64,000 nt of DNA from Aureococcus anophagefferens (lineage: Eukaryota > Sar > Pelagophyceae > Pelagomonadales > Pelagomonadaceae). Below, in pieces: positions 8,310 to 17,585 of this stretch. The stretch is from NCBI RefSeq assembly GCF_000186865.1, contig NW_008705590.1, positions 100,856-164,855 on the forward strand, read 5' to 3'. The notes under the pieces are model-generated. The model was not told the origin of the DNA. It did not search any database and saw only the letters and a program-made list of their open reading frames with translations. The translations under genes and the position numbers were made by a program. Each line of letters starts with the position of its first letter. Position 1 is the stretch's first letter.

Positions 8310-10459
8310 TTAATTCAGCGCGCCCGGCGCGAAGAGAACGCGCACGAGGCTCCCCGCGACGGCGAGCTCGTGGACGCGCGCGTCCAGGAGCTCGTGGACG
8401 TCGTCGTCCGCGAAGACGCCCCGCCGCCCGTCCACCAGCAGCTCCCGGATCACGTCGGCCTTGTCGAGGCGCTCGCGCTTCACGGAGCGCACGACGACGT
8501 GGTCGAGGTGGAGCGTCTTCAGGTAGGCCTCGATGGCCTCGCGCCGCGCGTTCCGCGTCACGACGAAGGCCGACCCCGCGGGCACCTCGGCCAGGAGCTC
8601 GACGAGGGCCTCGTCGGACGACACGGCCTTCTTCGAGTCCTTCGCCGACGGCGCCATGGGATCCGCGCCGCTCCGCGTCGAGCAGAGCGTCCGGTCGAAG
8701 TCGAGGAACAGGCACGGCGGCGCGGCGCCGCCTCTCAGCTCGCGGTACGCGCGCGCGACGTCGTCGCCGTCGCCCCGCAGGAGAGCGCACTGCGCGCAGG
8801 AGTGGGCGTCGCAGCCGACGCAGCGCCTCGCGTGCGCGCAGAAGCCCGAGGCCGCGCCCCGGCGGCCGTGGCGGCGCACGGGGCAGCCCTTTTCGCCCCG
8901 CGGGCACCGGCCCTCGCGCCGTTCCTCCCGCTCGCAGCCCCAGCAGACGCCGTCGCGGGCCCAGGCGCGCTGGAACGTTGTGCCCTCGCACTTCCAGCAG
9001 GCCGCGTCGCCGTCGAGGTGCAGGCGCGCGGCGCGGATGCGGCCCGAGACCGCCGGGTCGGGCGGCCAGCCCTCGCGCGCGACGATCGCGTCGACCTTGG
9101 CGTCGAACTTCGCGACGACCGCCGCGGCGGCGGCGACGCCCGCGGCGAGGTCGCGGAAGCGCGGCGGCAGCGACGCCGCGCCCGCGTCGCCGCAGACGAA
9201 GACGCGCCCGTCGCTCTCCTCGAGCGCCGCGCCGCACGCGAGCCGCGCGCCGCGCAGGACCGCCGCGGCCGCGCGCATCGTCGCGACGTGCTTCGAGCAC
9301 TGGAGCGCGCGGCTCAGGAGCGCGTACCTGCCCTCGGCGACGCTCAGCGCCGCCGCCTCGCGCTCGCGGTCGCCGCGGAGCGCCTCGAGGCGCGCGGCCG
9401 CGGCCTCGAGGTCTTCCGGCGCGGCCGCGAGCGACGCGGCGTACTCGGCGACCTGCGCCGAGATGGCCATGGCCTTGGCGCCGCCGCGGCAGACGACCTA
9501 CCGAGCGCGACGGTGACGGTCTCCCACCCCACATCTCTCGAACATCGTCACGGCCACAGGACGCGGCAGACGACGGAGGCCCGCGCGAAGGCGCGCTCCT
9601 CCTCGGTGACGCCGTCGACGGCTTTCAGCGAGACGTCGATCTCGTCGAGGCCCGCGAGGCGCACCGCGTTTCCCCGCGCGTCGTCCTCGTCCTCGTCGAC
9701 CGGCGGCGGCCGCACCGCCTCGTCGACGCGCCGCGACCGCCAGAGCAGCTTCGCCGCCAAGCTCCCGGACGTCGCCAGCGCCCGGAGCCGCGGCGGCCGC
9801 GGCAGCTCCGGGTGCCGCGGGAGGCAGCACGCCCATTTCGTGACGTCCCGAGCGTCCTGCAGCGCGAGCAGCGTGCCGCGGCAGTCGTGGAGCGCCTTGG
9901 ACACCTCCTGGTAGTCCGCCTGCGACGACACCCACGCGTGGTCCCGGTAGCGGCCGCGCTTGCCGCCCTCGTAGGACACGCCGCTCGCCTCGTCGTCGAC
10001 GAAGAAGAAGGCGCCGAGCCGCATGAGCGCGAGCTCGAGGAAGCGGCCCTCGTTGAAGAGGCGCAGGCAGATCTTCTTCAGCGAGATGATCTCGCGCCGC
10101 GCGTCGAAGGCGCGCGCGAGCGGCGCCCGGACCGCGGCCTCGACGCGCGCCGCCGCGGCCGGCGCGAGGACGAGCGCGAGGTCCCGTTCGATGAGCGAGT
10201 AGCGGCCCTGCTCGTACATGAGCATGTTCTGCGGCGTGAAGCGCAGCGGGTCCGTGAAGTCGCGCGGGTAAAGGTGTGCAGCGCGCAAGGCCGTGTCACC
10301 ATTGCTGGCGGCGCCTTCGTCGTCGGTCGAGGCTTCGCTGGAGTGGTCTGCACATGCAGTGTCGCCGTCGGACGGCGCGACAGAGGCCGACAACTCGCTG
10401 GAGTGCTCCAAACGCGCGGTGCCGCACAACGCGACAGAGGCCGACAACACGCGGTCCAT
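8310..10459 (-). CDS. HAD-like protein with Cys-rich zinc-binding region
   Basis: Exons 9563-10459 and 8310-9497 join in phase 0 across an introner (9498-9562), giving about 694 aa. The N-terminus has degenerate 20-aa repeats (EHSSELSASVAPSDGD and related). The middle of exon 1 is unassigned. Exon 2 carries a Cys cluster (CWKCEG...CWGCE...CP.G..GCP...FCAHARRCVGCDAHSCAQCALL) that looks zinc-binding, then a HAD-type motif FLDFDRTLCSTRSG near the C-terminus with an acidic FADDDVHELLD motif, consistent with a phosphatase-like Rossmann fold. I do not know a family with this order. A shorter gene starting at the ATG at 9470 is possible, but the introner duplication shows the two exons were once continuous. 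Confidence 0.65.
9498..9562 (-). mobile_element. Introner element, family A copy 3 (65-nt intron)
   Basis: Element 9498-9566 is flanked by perfect 8-bp copies CAGACGAC (9490-9497, 9567-9574). Host-sense ends are CCGC|GTCCTGTGG and CTCGGTAG, with GTGACGATGTTCG and GGTCTCCC inside. Splicing yields a VVCR-VVCR tandem in the product. Confidence 0.9.
10310..10455. repeat. About 60-bp degenerate tandem repeat in a coding N-terminus
   Basis: The unit contains GCGACAGAGGCCGACAAC and TCGCTGGAGTG; two fuller copies and a partial third are visible. On the minus strand it encodes the 20-aa SSELSASVA/SSEASTDD repeats of the HAD-like protein. Confidence 0.6.
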
Positions 10460-10658
10460 GCCGCTTCTGCCACTGCAATCGCCGAAAATGTTCTCATTGA
10501 GGCAATGGTTGAGGCCTGTGATAACTCTGAGAGCGCTCTTGTCATCATCATATGCCAGGAAGACCAACCAAGTGCGCCTGTTTTCTCGTGCGCGACGGCC
10601 CTAAAGACGCTAGCAAAATACCTCGCTGACTCCGCGCACCGTCAATAGAAAAGAAACC

Positions 10659-11565
10659 ATGCTCGACTTCTCCGCGCCGCCGAACTTCCCGACGAGCAGC
10701 GACGCGCTGGCGCTCCTGGGCGACGACCTGGACTACGACTTCGCGGGCCGCATCGCCGGGCCCTACGCCTTCTGGCTCGACTGGAAGGTGCCCGCGCTCG
10801 GCGTGCTCTTCTACCTCGTCGTCAGCGAGCCGCTCTTCGACGCCGTGCGCGGCGTCACCGGCGGCGTCCACAAGGGCGTCGTCTTCGCGCACAACGTCGC
10901 GCTCGCCGCCTACAGCGGCTGGTCCGCGTTCTACACGTGGCGGATCCTCTTCGCCGCCATCGCGCGGAGCGGCTTCCGCGGCATGCACTGCGACCGCGAC
11001 GTCTGGCGCGGCGCCGACGGCTTCGGCACCTTCGCCGTCATCTTCTACGTGAGCAAGTACTACGAGTTCGTCGACAGCTGGATCCTCGTGCTCAAGAACT
11101 CGGACGGCAAGCACGCGCCGAGCTTCCTCCAGAAGTACCACCACGCGGGCATCGTCGTCTGCATGTATGCGGCCGTCGTCTCCGAGGCGAACTGGATGCT
11201 CATCGCCGTGACCTTCAACTGCACGATCCACTTTTTCATGTACTCGTCGCGCGGCCGCGCGGGCGACTTTCGACGCCGGCGAGAGACGGGGATGTTTCCG
11301 TCTTCGAGGAACGCCGCGCCGCCTCAGGTACTACGCGGCGGCGACGCTCGGCTACAAGTCGCCGCTCGCGAAGCTGCTGACGACGTGCCAGATGCTCCAG
11401 TTCATCATCGGCATCGTCTCCGCGGGCGCCTGCTACTTCTACGACCCCTGCGCCGGCGCGAACAAGCCCGCGCAGCTCGCCTGCGGCCTGACGCAGGTCT
11501 ACGCCGCGGGCCTCATCTACCTCTTCAACGAGATGCGCAAGCGCAAGTACGGCAAGCGGGCCTAG
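10659..11565 (+). CDS. Very-long-chain (PUFA-type) fatty acid elongase
   Basis: Exons 10659-11245 and 11328-11565 give 274 aa. It is an ELO 3-ketoacyl-CoA synthase, the condensing enzyme of ER fatty-acid elongation. Motifs in order: KYYEFVDSW (KxxExxDT box), FLQKYHHAG (histidine box of the Q-x-x-HH class seen in protist PUFA elongases), NCTIHFFMYS|YY and TTCQMLQF. Several hydrophobic helices and a basic C-terminus KRKYGKRA fit ER retention. The intron (11246-11327) splits the Ser codon of MYSYY. It leaves no duplication, so it is an ordinary, older intron. Confidence 0.92.
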
Positions 11566-11604
11566 CCTTCGTAACGCGGCGCGTTACGACGCCGCCGCGC
11601 TCAC

Positions 11605-13623
11605 TCAGTAGGCCCAGCCGAAGCCCGGGTCGCGGTCCGGGTCGCGGCCGAACTGGGGCCGCGGCTCCTCCGCGCGCTTCGCCAGGTGCTTCTTGTGGGC
11701 CTTGGCGTAGGCCTTGTTGCACATCTTGGCGGCCTTCTTGAGCTTGGGCCAGTGGGGCAGGAGGTGGTTCGCCGTCGCGGCGACGGCCTTGAGCGCGCGG
11801 AGCGACGGCTTCTTCAGGTCCGAGTCGTCGGGCGGCGTCGCGCCCTGGAGGCCGCCGACGCAGGCCGAGTAGGACCGCGCGACGCTGAGGCAGTTGTAGC
11901 CGCCCTCGAGGCAGAGCGCGACGCCGCGGCTCGGCCGGAGGCCCTTGAGGCGGTCGAGGAGCCGCGCGTAGCCCCGCGGCGTGAGGTCGCAGCCGCCGAG
12001 GGGGTCGCCGCGGGCCGAGTCGAAGCCCGCGGACACGACGATCAGCTCGGGCCGGTAGAGGCGGAAGAGGGGCAGCAGGAGCGAATCGAAGGCCGCGGCG
12101 TAGTCCGAATCGCCCGCGCCGCCGCCGTCCCAGCCGACGTTGACGTTGAAGCCCGCGCCCTTGCCGGACCCGACCTGCTGGGGCCCGCCGCCGTCGCCCG
12201 GCGGGTAGAAGGTGCCCCGGTCGTAGCGGTGGATGGAGCAGAAGAGCACGCGCGGGTCGTCGAAGAACATGTTCTGCGTGCCGTTGCCGTGGTGCACGTC
12301 CCAGTCGACGACGAGCACGCGCCGGCAGGGCCGCTTCTCGTCCTCGAGGGCCGCGGCGACGGCGACGGCGACGTTGTTGTAGAGGCAGAAGCCCATCATG
12401 CAGTGGCACTCCGCGTGGTGGCCCGGCGGCCGCACGAGCGCGCAGCCGTGGTCGAAGCGGCCGGACGCGACGGCCATGACCGCGTCCACCGTGCCGCCCG
12501 CGGAGAGCAGGGCGCAGTCCACGGAGTGCTCGTTGAGGTAGACGGAGTTCTGCCGGTTCGCGAGCTCCGCGACGTCCTGTCGGAGCCGCGCGACCGCGTC
12601 GTCGTCGCCGGACTCGAGCGCGGCGTCGCACTTGGCCTTGAGCGCGAAGGTCGCGGCGACGTAGGACGACTCGTGGACGCGCCGCAGCTCCTTGGGCGTC
12701 GCGCGGCGGCTCGGCAGCGTCGCGCAGGCGTCGAGGAGCCCCGCGGCGCCGAGCTCCGCGTGCGACATCGTGATGCGCTCGGGCCGCTCCGGGTGGTCCG
12801 TCGACCGCTCGTGGTGCCGCGTCATCGAGTCCGAGTAGGCCAGGCACACCTTCGCGCGCGCGGGCGACGCGAAGACGGACGCGAAGGGCGCCGCGACGTC
12901 CAGCAGCCACGTCGACTCCGGCGGCTCGGGACCGTCCTCGTCCTCCCAGTCGTCGTCGTCGCTCTCGTCGTCGCTCTCGTCCATGTTGTCCGGGAAGTCG
13001 CCGAGGAGCTGCGCCGTCTGCGACGCCGGCTTCGCCGGCTCCGGCGCGTCCTCGAAGTCGTCGTCGCTGTCGTCGTCGTTCGCGGGCTTCTTCTTGGCCG
13101 GGCCGTCGGCGAAGTCGTCGTCGCTGTCGTCCGAGTCGGCCGTCGCCGGCTTCTTGGCCGGGCCGTCGGCGAAGTCGTCGTCGCTGTCGTCGGAGTCGGC
13201 CGCGGCCGGCGTCGCGCCGGCGGCGCCGTCGCCGGAGGAGTCGTCGGAGTCGTCCGCCGCCGCGGCGCCGTTGGCCGCCTGCGCGCTCTCGGCGCTCGCG
13301 GCGCGCTCGCGGCCGAGCGGGCTGAACGGCGACACGTGGCGCGCCTTCGCGTTGCCCTCGAAGACGAAGACGCGCACCGAGCCGTCGGAGCCCGAGTCGG
13401 ACACGTCGTCGACGTCGTCGTCGTCATCGGAGGAGGACGACGACGAGGAGGACGGCGCCGCGCCGTTGGCCGCGGCGCCGGCCGCGGGAACGAAGAACTC
13501 GTCGTCGTCGTCGCTGTCGCTGCTCTGGTCGTCGAGGGCGTCCTGGTGGCGGCGCCAGCGCTCCCACTCCTTGAAGGCCCAGCGCACGTGCCAGCGGTGG
13601 CGCTTCCGGCGGAACGAGACCAT
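11605..13623 (-). CDS. Class II histone deacetylase
   Basis: Protein of 672 aa starting at the ATG at 13623 (TCCATGGTC). Residues ~20-290 are a disordered acidic region with Asp/Ser runs and a repeated ADSDDSDDDFADGPAKK unit. The C-terminal ~380 residues are a zinc-dependent deacetylase domain: HPERPERI, RPPGHHAE, VDWDVHHGNGTQ, SIHRYDRGTFYPPG, VSAGFDSARGDPLGG and LEGGYN give the metal ligands and catalytic His pair of HDAC6/Hda1-type enzymes. It would remove acetyl groups from histones or tubulin; location is not shown. The stop is 39 bp from the elongase stop, in convergent orientation. An upstream in-frame Met exists but has a weaker context. Confidence 0.93.
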   Translation of the reverse strand: MVSFRRKRHRWHVRWAFKEWERWRRHQDALDDQSSDSDDDDEFFVPAAGAAANGAAPSSSSSSSSDDDDDVDDVSDSGSDGSVRVFVFEGNAKARHVSPFSPLGRERAASAESAQAANGAAAADDSDDSSGDGAAGATPAAADSDDSDDDFADGPAKKPATADSDDSDDDFADGPAKKKPANDDDSDDDFEDAPEPAKPASQTAQLLGDFPDNMDESDDESDDDDWEDEDGPEPPESTWLLDVAAPFASVFASPARAKVCLAYSDSMTRHHERSTDHPERPERITMSHAELGAAGLLDACATLPSRRATPKELRRVHESSYVAATFALKAKCDAALESGDDDAVARLRQDVAELANRQNSVYLNEHSVDCALLSAGGTVDAVMAVASGRFDHGCALVRPPGHHAECHCMMGFCLYNNVAVAVAAALEDEKRPCRRVLVVDWDVHHGNGTQNMFFDDPRVLFCSIHRYDRGTFYPPGDGGGPQQVGSGKGAGFNVNVGWDGGGAGDSDYAAAFDSLLLPLFRLYRPELIVVSAGFDSARGDPLGGCDLTPRGYARLLDRLKGLRPSRGVALCLEGGYNCLSVARSYSACVGGLQGATPPDDSDLKKPSLRALKAVAATANHLLPHWPKLKKAAKMCNKAYAKAHKKHLAKRAEEPRPQFGRDPDRDPGFGWAY
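13050..13200. repeat. Short coding repeat in the HDAC acidic region
   Basis: A 57-60-bp unit reading TTCTTGGCCGGGCCGTCGGC then GAAGTCGTCGTCGCTGTCGT occurs at least twice, nearly identical, with a third degenerate copy. It encodes repeated Asp/Ser-rich segments and is a likely site of length variation. Confidence 0.6.
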
Positions 13624-13876
13624 GGATGATGCGTGCGCGCGGGTCGGCGGGTGGTGTCGAGGCTCGCGCGGGCGCGCGGGCGTACTAGTTTGTTGTCCGA
13701 CGGCGAGCGAGGCCAAGGCCACGATCGAAGTCAATGATGCACCTGCCGGCATGGCACGTTGCTGCTGCAGAATTGGACTCGTGACGACGACGATGGCAAG
13801 TCCGTCTTCGGGCTGCCTGCACCGCTAATGTAAACGACCGCCGCGTAAACAGCAACCCGCGCAAAAAACACGCCGT

Positions 13877-15439
13877 ATGCGGCTGCCGGAGATGGAGCTG
13901 CACCACAAGGCGACGCGCGAGGAGCGGCGGCCGCTGCGCCACAGCGGGAGCGCCGACCGCCTCGAGACCGGTGCGGGCCCGCTGCCCCTGGGCCTCATCG
14001 GCTGGTTCGGGTCCTACGCCCTCGTCGTCAACAACATCTCGGGCCCGGGCATGCTGGACTTCCCACGAGCCTTCCAGGAGGCGGGCGCCGTGCCCTGCGC
14101 GCTCTGCATCGGCGTCGTCGCCTCCGTGTCCGCCGTCGTCGCCGTCTACCTCGCGGACGCGCACCGGTCGCTGCGCCGGGGTTCGGGCGCGCTCGAGTTC
14201 AGCGACGTCTTCGGCGAGCTTATCGGCCGCCGTGTCTTCCTCGCGACGCAGGCGCTCTACTTCCTCAACCTCTTCAGCCAAAACGTCGCGGCGATCGTCG
14301 CGACGGCGCGGGCCGGGGCAGGAAATGGGTCATCTTCAACATGAGTGTTCCAGAGAAAGGATCCACGCTTCGAGAGCGCTCCGAGAGATCATCGCCCGTC
14401 CAAAAATGAGCCGAAAGGAGTGGAACGTGACCGAGAGAGGAGCCTCCAAAGATGTCCGGGAATTCCGCACCCTTGTCCTCCTCAGGCGCAGGCGACCGAC
14501 AGTATGTTCGCGGTGCTGCTCTCGCGGTCCGTGGCGCTGGCCGTGCCCCTCGACGGGTCGCGGCCCCTGTTTCTGGAGTGGACGGGCTGCCTGCGGGACG
14601 GCTGCACGCCCTTCGACGACGAGCGCGGCCTCGCGCCGTCGGCGCTCGTGTTGACGGCGGGCTACGTCTTCTCGGCCGCGACGCTCGCGCCGCTGGGCTT
14701 CGTGTCGCTGCGGGAGAACATGCTCGCGCAGAAGTTGTCCTTCGTCCTGCTCATCGTGCTCTGCGCCATCTTCCTGGGGTCCTTTTGGTTCACGCTGGGC
14801 GACGGCGCGGTCGCGGCCGTGGGGCCGAAGTCGTGGGACGTGCTCGGCGTCGTCATCTTCAACTTCGCCTTCTGCGTGACCGTGCCGTCCTGGCTCAACG
14901 AGAAGGCGGACCACGTCGACGAGACGCCCGTGATCTGGGCCGCCTGCCTGTCGACGGGCGTCGGCTACGTCGTCTTCGGATGGCTCGGCGGTTTAGCGTA
15001 CGAGGTCGCGCCGGACAACGTCCTCGACGCGCTCACGGGCCGCGCGGCGTCGACGCTGACGCGCGTCGCCGGCGGCGTCTTCGCCTTCGCCATCATCGGG
15101 CTGGGCGTGCCCATCTTCAGCGTGCTCATGCGCTACAATTTGGTCTCCGGCGGCTTCGGCCGCACCGCGGCGACGGTCGTCGCGGGCGCGCTGCCCTGGG
15201 CGGCGAGCTGGCTCGTCTATCGCGGCCACGGCATCGTCAACGTGCTGAGCTGGAGCGGCCTGATTCTGAACTCCGTCGTCGACTTCGGGCTGCCGCTCTG
15301 CGCGGCGCTCGCGACGATGGACAAGCGGACGCCGGGCCAGCGCGTCCGCGCGCGGCTCCTGCTCTTCCTCGTCTCCGTCGGCGTCGTCGTCGGCCTCGTC
15401 ATGAAGGTCGTCTCCGGCGACCCGCCCGGGCGGCGCTAG
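13877..15439 (+). CDS. Amino-acid permease-like transporter
   Basis: Exons 13877-14317 and 14486-15439, phase 0, give 464 aa. About ten hydrophobic helices are visible. The first has the unwound-helix motif NNISGPGMLDFP seen in amino-acid/auxin permease and tryptophan-permease families (APC superfamily), where it binds substrate. Later helices include VLGVVIFNFAFCVTVPSWLNE, also typical of these carriers. Transport of aromatic or other amino acids is a family-level inference. A family B introner in antisense orientation interrupts the gene after helix 3. The start shares a 253-bp divergent gap with the HDAC gene. Confidence 0.8.
14318..14485 (+). mobile_element. Introner element, family B, inserted antisense (168-nt intron)
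   Basis: Element 14314-14485 lies between GCGCGGGC (14306-14313) and GCGCAGGC (14486-14493), an 8-bp duplication with one mismatch. Its complement aligns with the copies at 18988 and 20419 (TTTTGGACG.GCGAT, CTCTCGGA.CG.TCTCGAAGC). It splices GC-AG (CGGG|GCAGGA ... CTCCTCAG) and keeps phase 0. Confidence 0.88.
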
Positions 15440-15467
15440 GATCGAAGGGGAGCTGACATTTAGTTCC

Positions 15468-17213
15468 CTAGGACGCGCGCGTCGTCGCGCGCCGCGGCTC
15501 CGGCGCGAGGATCGGGTGCGTCGCGACGAGGGACGCGAATTTGAAGTGGGCGATGCGCCGCGCGAGGGCCTCGTCGACGGGCAGCAGGTCCACGTCCCCG
15601 CCGTCGAAGGCCGCGCCCGTCACGGGCCAGCGCCGGAACTCGGCGACGTGGTCCAGCAGCGCGGCCTTGTCGACGGCGCGCGCCGCGTCGGGCACGCGCA
15701 CGGGCTCGTCCATGAGCGCGCCCGTGAGCGCGCAGCAGAGGTCGTCGTCGGGCGGCGGCGGCTGCTTCGCCGCGGGCGCGAGCGCCGGGTAGACGGGCGC
15801 GCCGCCGGACCGCAGCGGCGGCACGCGGTGCGGCGTCCACGTCGGCGCCCGCTTCGCGCCGGAGAGCGCCGCGGGCGACGCGGGCGACGCCGGCTCGCGC
15901 GGCGCCCAGGCGGTCCGCTTCGCGTCGCGGAGCGCCGCGGGCGACGGCGGCTCGAGCGGCGACGCCGGCGAGCCCGCGTCGCCCCGGAGGAGCGCCTTGG
16001 ACAGCGCGCCCGCGAGTTCCCGCGAGTCGCTCCGGGGCTGCGACTCCCAGTCGACGGGCGACGCCGCGGGCGTCGACGGGCCGACGCGCGGCGGCGGCGA
16101 GCCGAGCGACGACCGCGGCGGCGAGCCGCTCTTGCCGTCGCGGTCGTCGTCGCCCTTGCGGTCGCGCCGCTTGACGGCGCCGTGGACGATGGTCCAGGCT
16201 CTCGAGCCCCGGTTCACGGGGACGCCGTCGTGGAGCTGGAGGTGCCGATGGAACATGTGGCGCGACGTCGCGCGGAGGCCGCCGACGCGGTCCGCGAGGT
16301 CGCGCGCGGCGCGCTCGGCCGTCGCGCGCCACGCCGGCCCGTAGCCGCCCTCGACGTTCACGTTGAGCTTCACGAGGAGCGCGAGGCAGCCGCCGACGCC
16401 CGACAACCGGTCGTCGTCGTCGGCCGCGTCGTCGTCGACGACGGCGAGGACCGCGGCCGTCGGGTCGTCGTCGCAGACGGCCTTCCGCGCGGCCTTGAGC
16501 TTGAAGGTGGCCACGACGAGGAGCCGCAGGCTCAGGAGCAGGCGGCCCCAGTGGCGCCGCCGCGCCGCGGGCTCCGCGCCGCGCGCCGCGCCGGCGCAGC
16601 AGCGCCGGAGCAGGGGCAGCGCGACGTGTCGCGCGACGTCGCCGTCGCGCGCGAGCTTCTGGCGGAGCTTGGCCTGGAACTTGGACGCGAAGGCGAAGAC
16701 GTTCGCGAGGACGCCCAGCAGGCTCGCCGTCGCCGCGTCGCCGGGCGGCGGCGCCGCGGCGAAGAAGTCGCGGAGCAGGTCCTCGCGGAGCAGGCCCTCG
16801 GCGACGGCGTTGACCTTCGCCGAGAAGTCGCGGACGCGCTCGGCCATGGGCGCCGCGTCGTCGAAGCCGATGTGCTGGGCGTAGGCGCCGGGCAGCGTCG
16901 CGTCGAGGAGCGCCGCGGCCCAGCGCTCGACGACGGGGTTCTCGTCGCGGGAGAGAAACGCGTGCGCGTCGACGAGCGCTTCGCCCGCGCGGCCGGCGCC
17001 GACGGCCTCGACGACGTCGCAGCCGCGGAGGCGCGGCGCGGCGCGCGCGAGGATGACGACGACGAGCGCCCGAGCTCTCCGCGCGCGCTCGCCGGCCGCG
17101 AGCGCCTCGACGTCGCCGGCGAGGGCCTCGAGGCGCGCGAGCACCGCGGCGCGGCGCTTCGTCGTCTGCGCGTCGCGCGCGAGGTCCTCGAGCAGGATCG
17201 TGATCTCTTCCAT
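15468..17213 (-). CDS. U-box domain protein (putative E3 ubiquitin ligase)
   Basis: Protein of 581 aa. Residues ~1-370 are helical, possibly an armadillo/HEAT-like scaffold. A Ser/Pro-rich linker follows at ~370-500. The C-terminal ~75 residues have the U-box pattern: LCCALTGALMDEPVRVPD, then DKAALLDHVAEFRRWPVTG and LLPVDEALARRIAHF. U-boxes bind E2 enzymes without zinc and transfer ubiquitin. The order scaffold-linker-U-box resembles Ube4-like or plant PUB proteins, but the N-terminal half is not a clear Ufd2 core. The start is the ATG at 17213. Confidence 0.75.
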   Translation of the reverse strand: MEEITILLEDLARDAQTTKRRAAVLARLEALAGDVEALAAGERARRARALVVVILARAAPRLRGCDVVEAVGAGRAGEALVDAHAFLSRDENPVVERWAAALLDATLPGAYAQHIGFDDAAPMAERVRDFSAKVNAVAEGLLREDLLRDFFAAAPPPGDAATASLLGVLANVFAFASKFQAKLRQKLARDGDVARHVALPLLRRCCAGAARGAEPAARRRHWGRLLLSLRLLVVATFKLKAARKAVCDDDPTAAVLAVVDDDAADDDDRLSGVGGCLALLVKLNVNVEGGYGPAWRATAERAARDLADRVGGLRATSRHMFHRHLQLHDGVPVNRGSRAWTIVHGAVKRRDRKGDDDRDGKSGSPPRSSLGSPPPRVGPSTPAASPVDWESQPRSDSRELAGALSKALLRGDAGSPASPLEPPSPAALRDAKRTAWAPREPASPASPAALSGAKRAPTWTPHRVPPLRSGGAPVYPALAPAAKQPPPPDDDLCCALTGALMDEPVRVPDAARAVDKAALLDHVAEFRRWPVTGAAFDGGDVDLLPVDEALARRIAHFKFASLVATHPILAPEPRRATTRAS

Positions 17214-17392
17214 CGGGCTGAGCGAGGCTACTTATGGGCTGCCCATCGTCGGCCGTTCCGGCGCCACTTTAGCCTCAGCAGGGATCGATGACGGCAAGCT
17301 GATGTCAACATCAGGACGCGCAAGAGAAGCCGGCCCTGCGTGGATCTCGCCTCCTGCCGCGCGCCATCGACAAGACCCACGCCAAAGAGAAG

Positions 17393-17584
17393 ATGTTCGG
17401 CAACGCCGCCAAGGGCGTGGTCCTGCGCCGCCGCACGGGCGACTGGCACATGTACGTGATCTCCGCCTTCGCCGGCGTCGTCGGCGGCTTCTACATATGG
17501 CTCGAGCCGCTCCGCGAGCTCCAAATGAACTCCCTGGCCAAGGACGCCGCGGAGGCCAAGGCCGCGAAGGAGGACAAGAAGTAA
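17393..17584 (+). CDS. 63-aa single-pass membrane protein
   Basis: Small protein with basic N-terminus (KGVVLRRRTGDWH), one membrane helix (YVISAFAGVVGGFYIWL) and a Lys/Ala-rich tail. It resembles small supernumerary subunits of mitochondrial respiratory complexes in shape only; no family is recognised. The ATG context GAAGATGTTC is acceptable. Its TAA is one base before the ATG of the AP endonuclease gene, extreme spacing for a nuclear gene pair, so the downstream transcript must start inside this gene or the two share a messenger. Confidence 0.6.
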   Translation: MFGNAAKGVVLRRRTGDWHMYVISAFAGVVGGFYIWLEPLRELQMNSLAKDAAEAKAAKEDKK

Positions 17585-17585
17585 C

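Noticed and set aside
11246..11327. Elongase intron as a further introner
   Set aside because: No 8-bp duplication, no shared termini, and the exon junction matches ELO relatives without an insertion.
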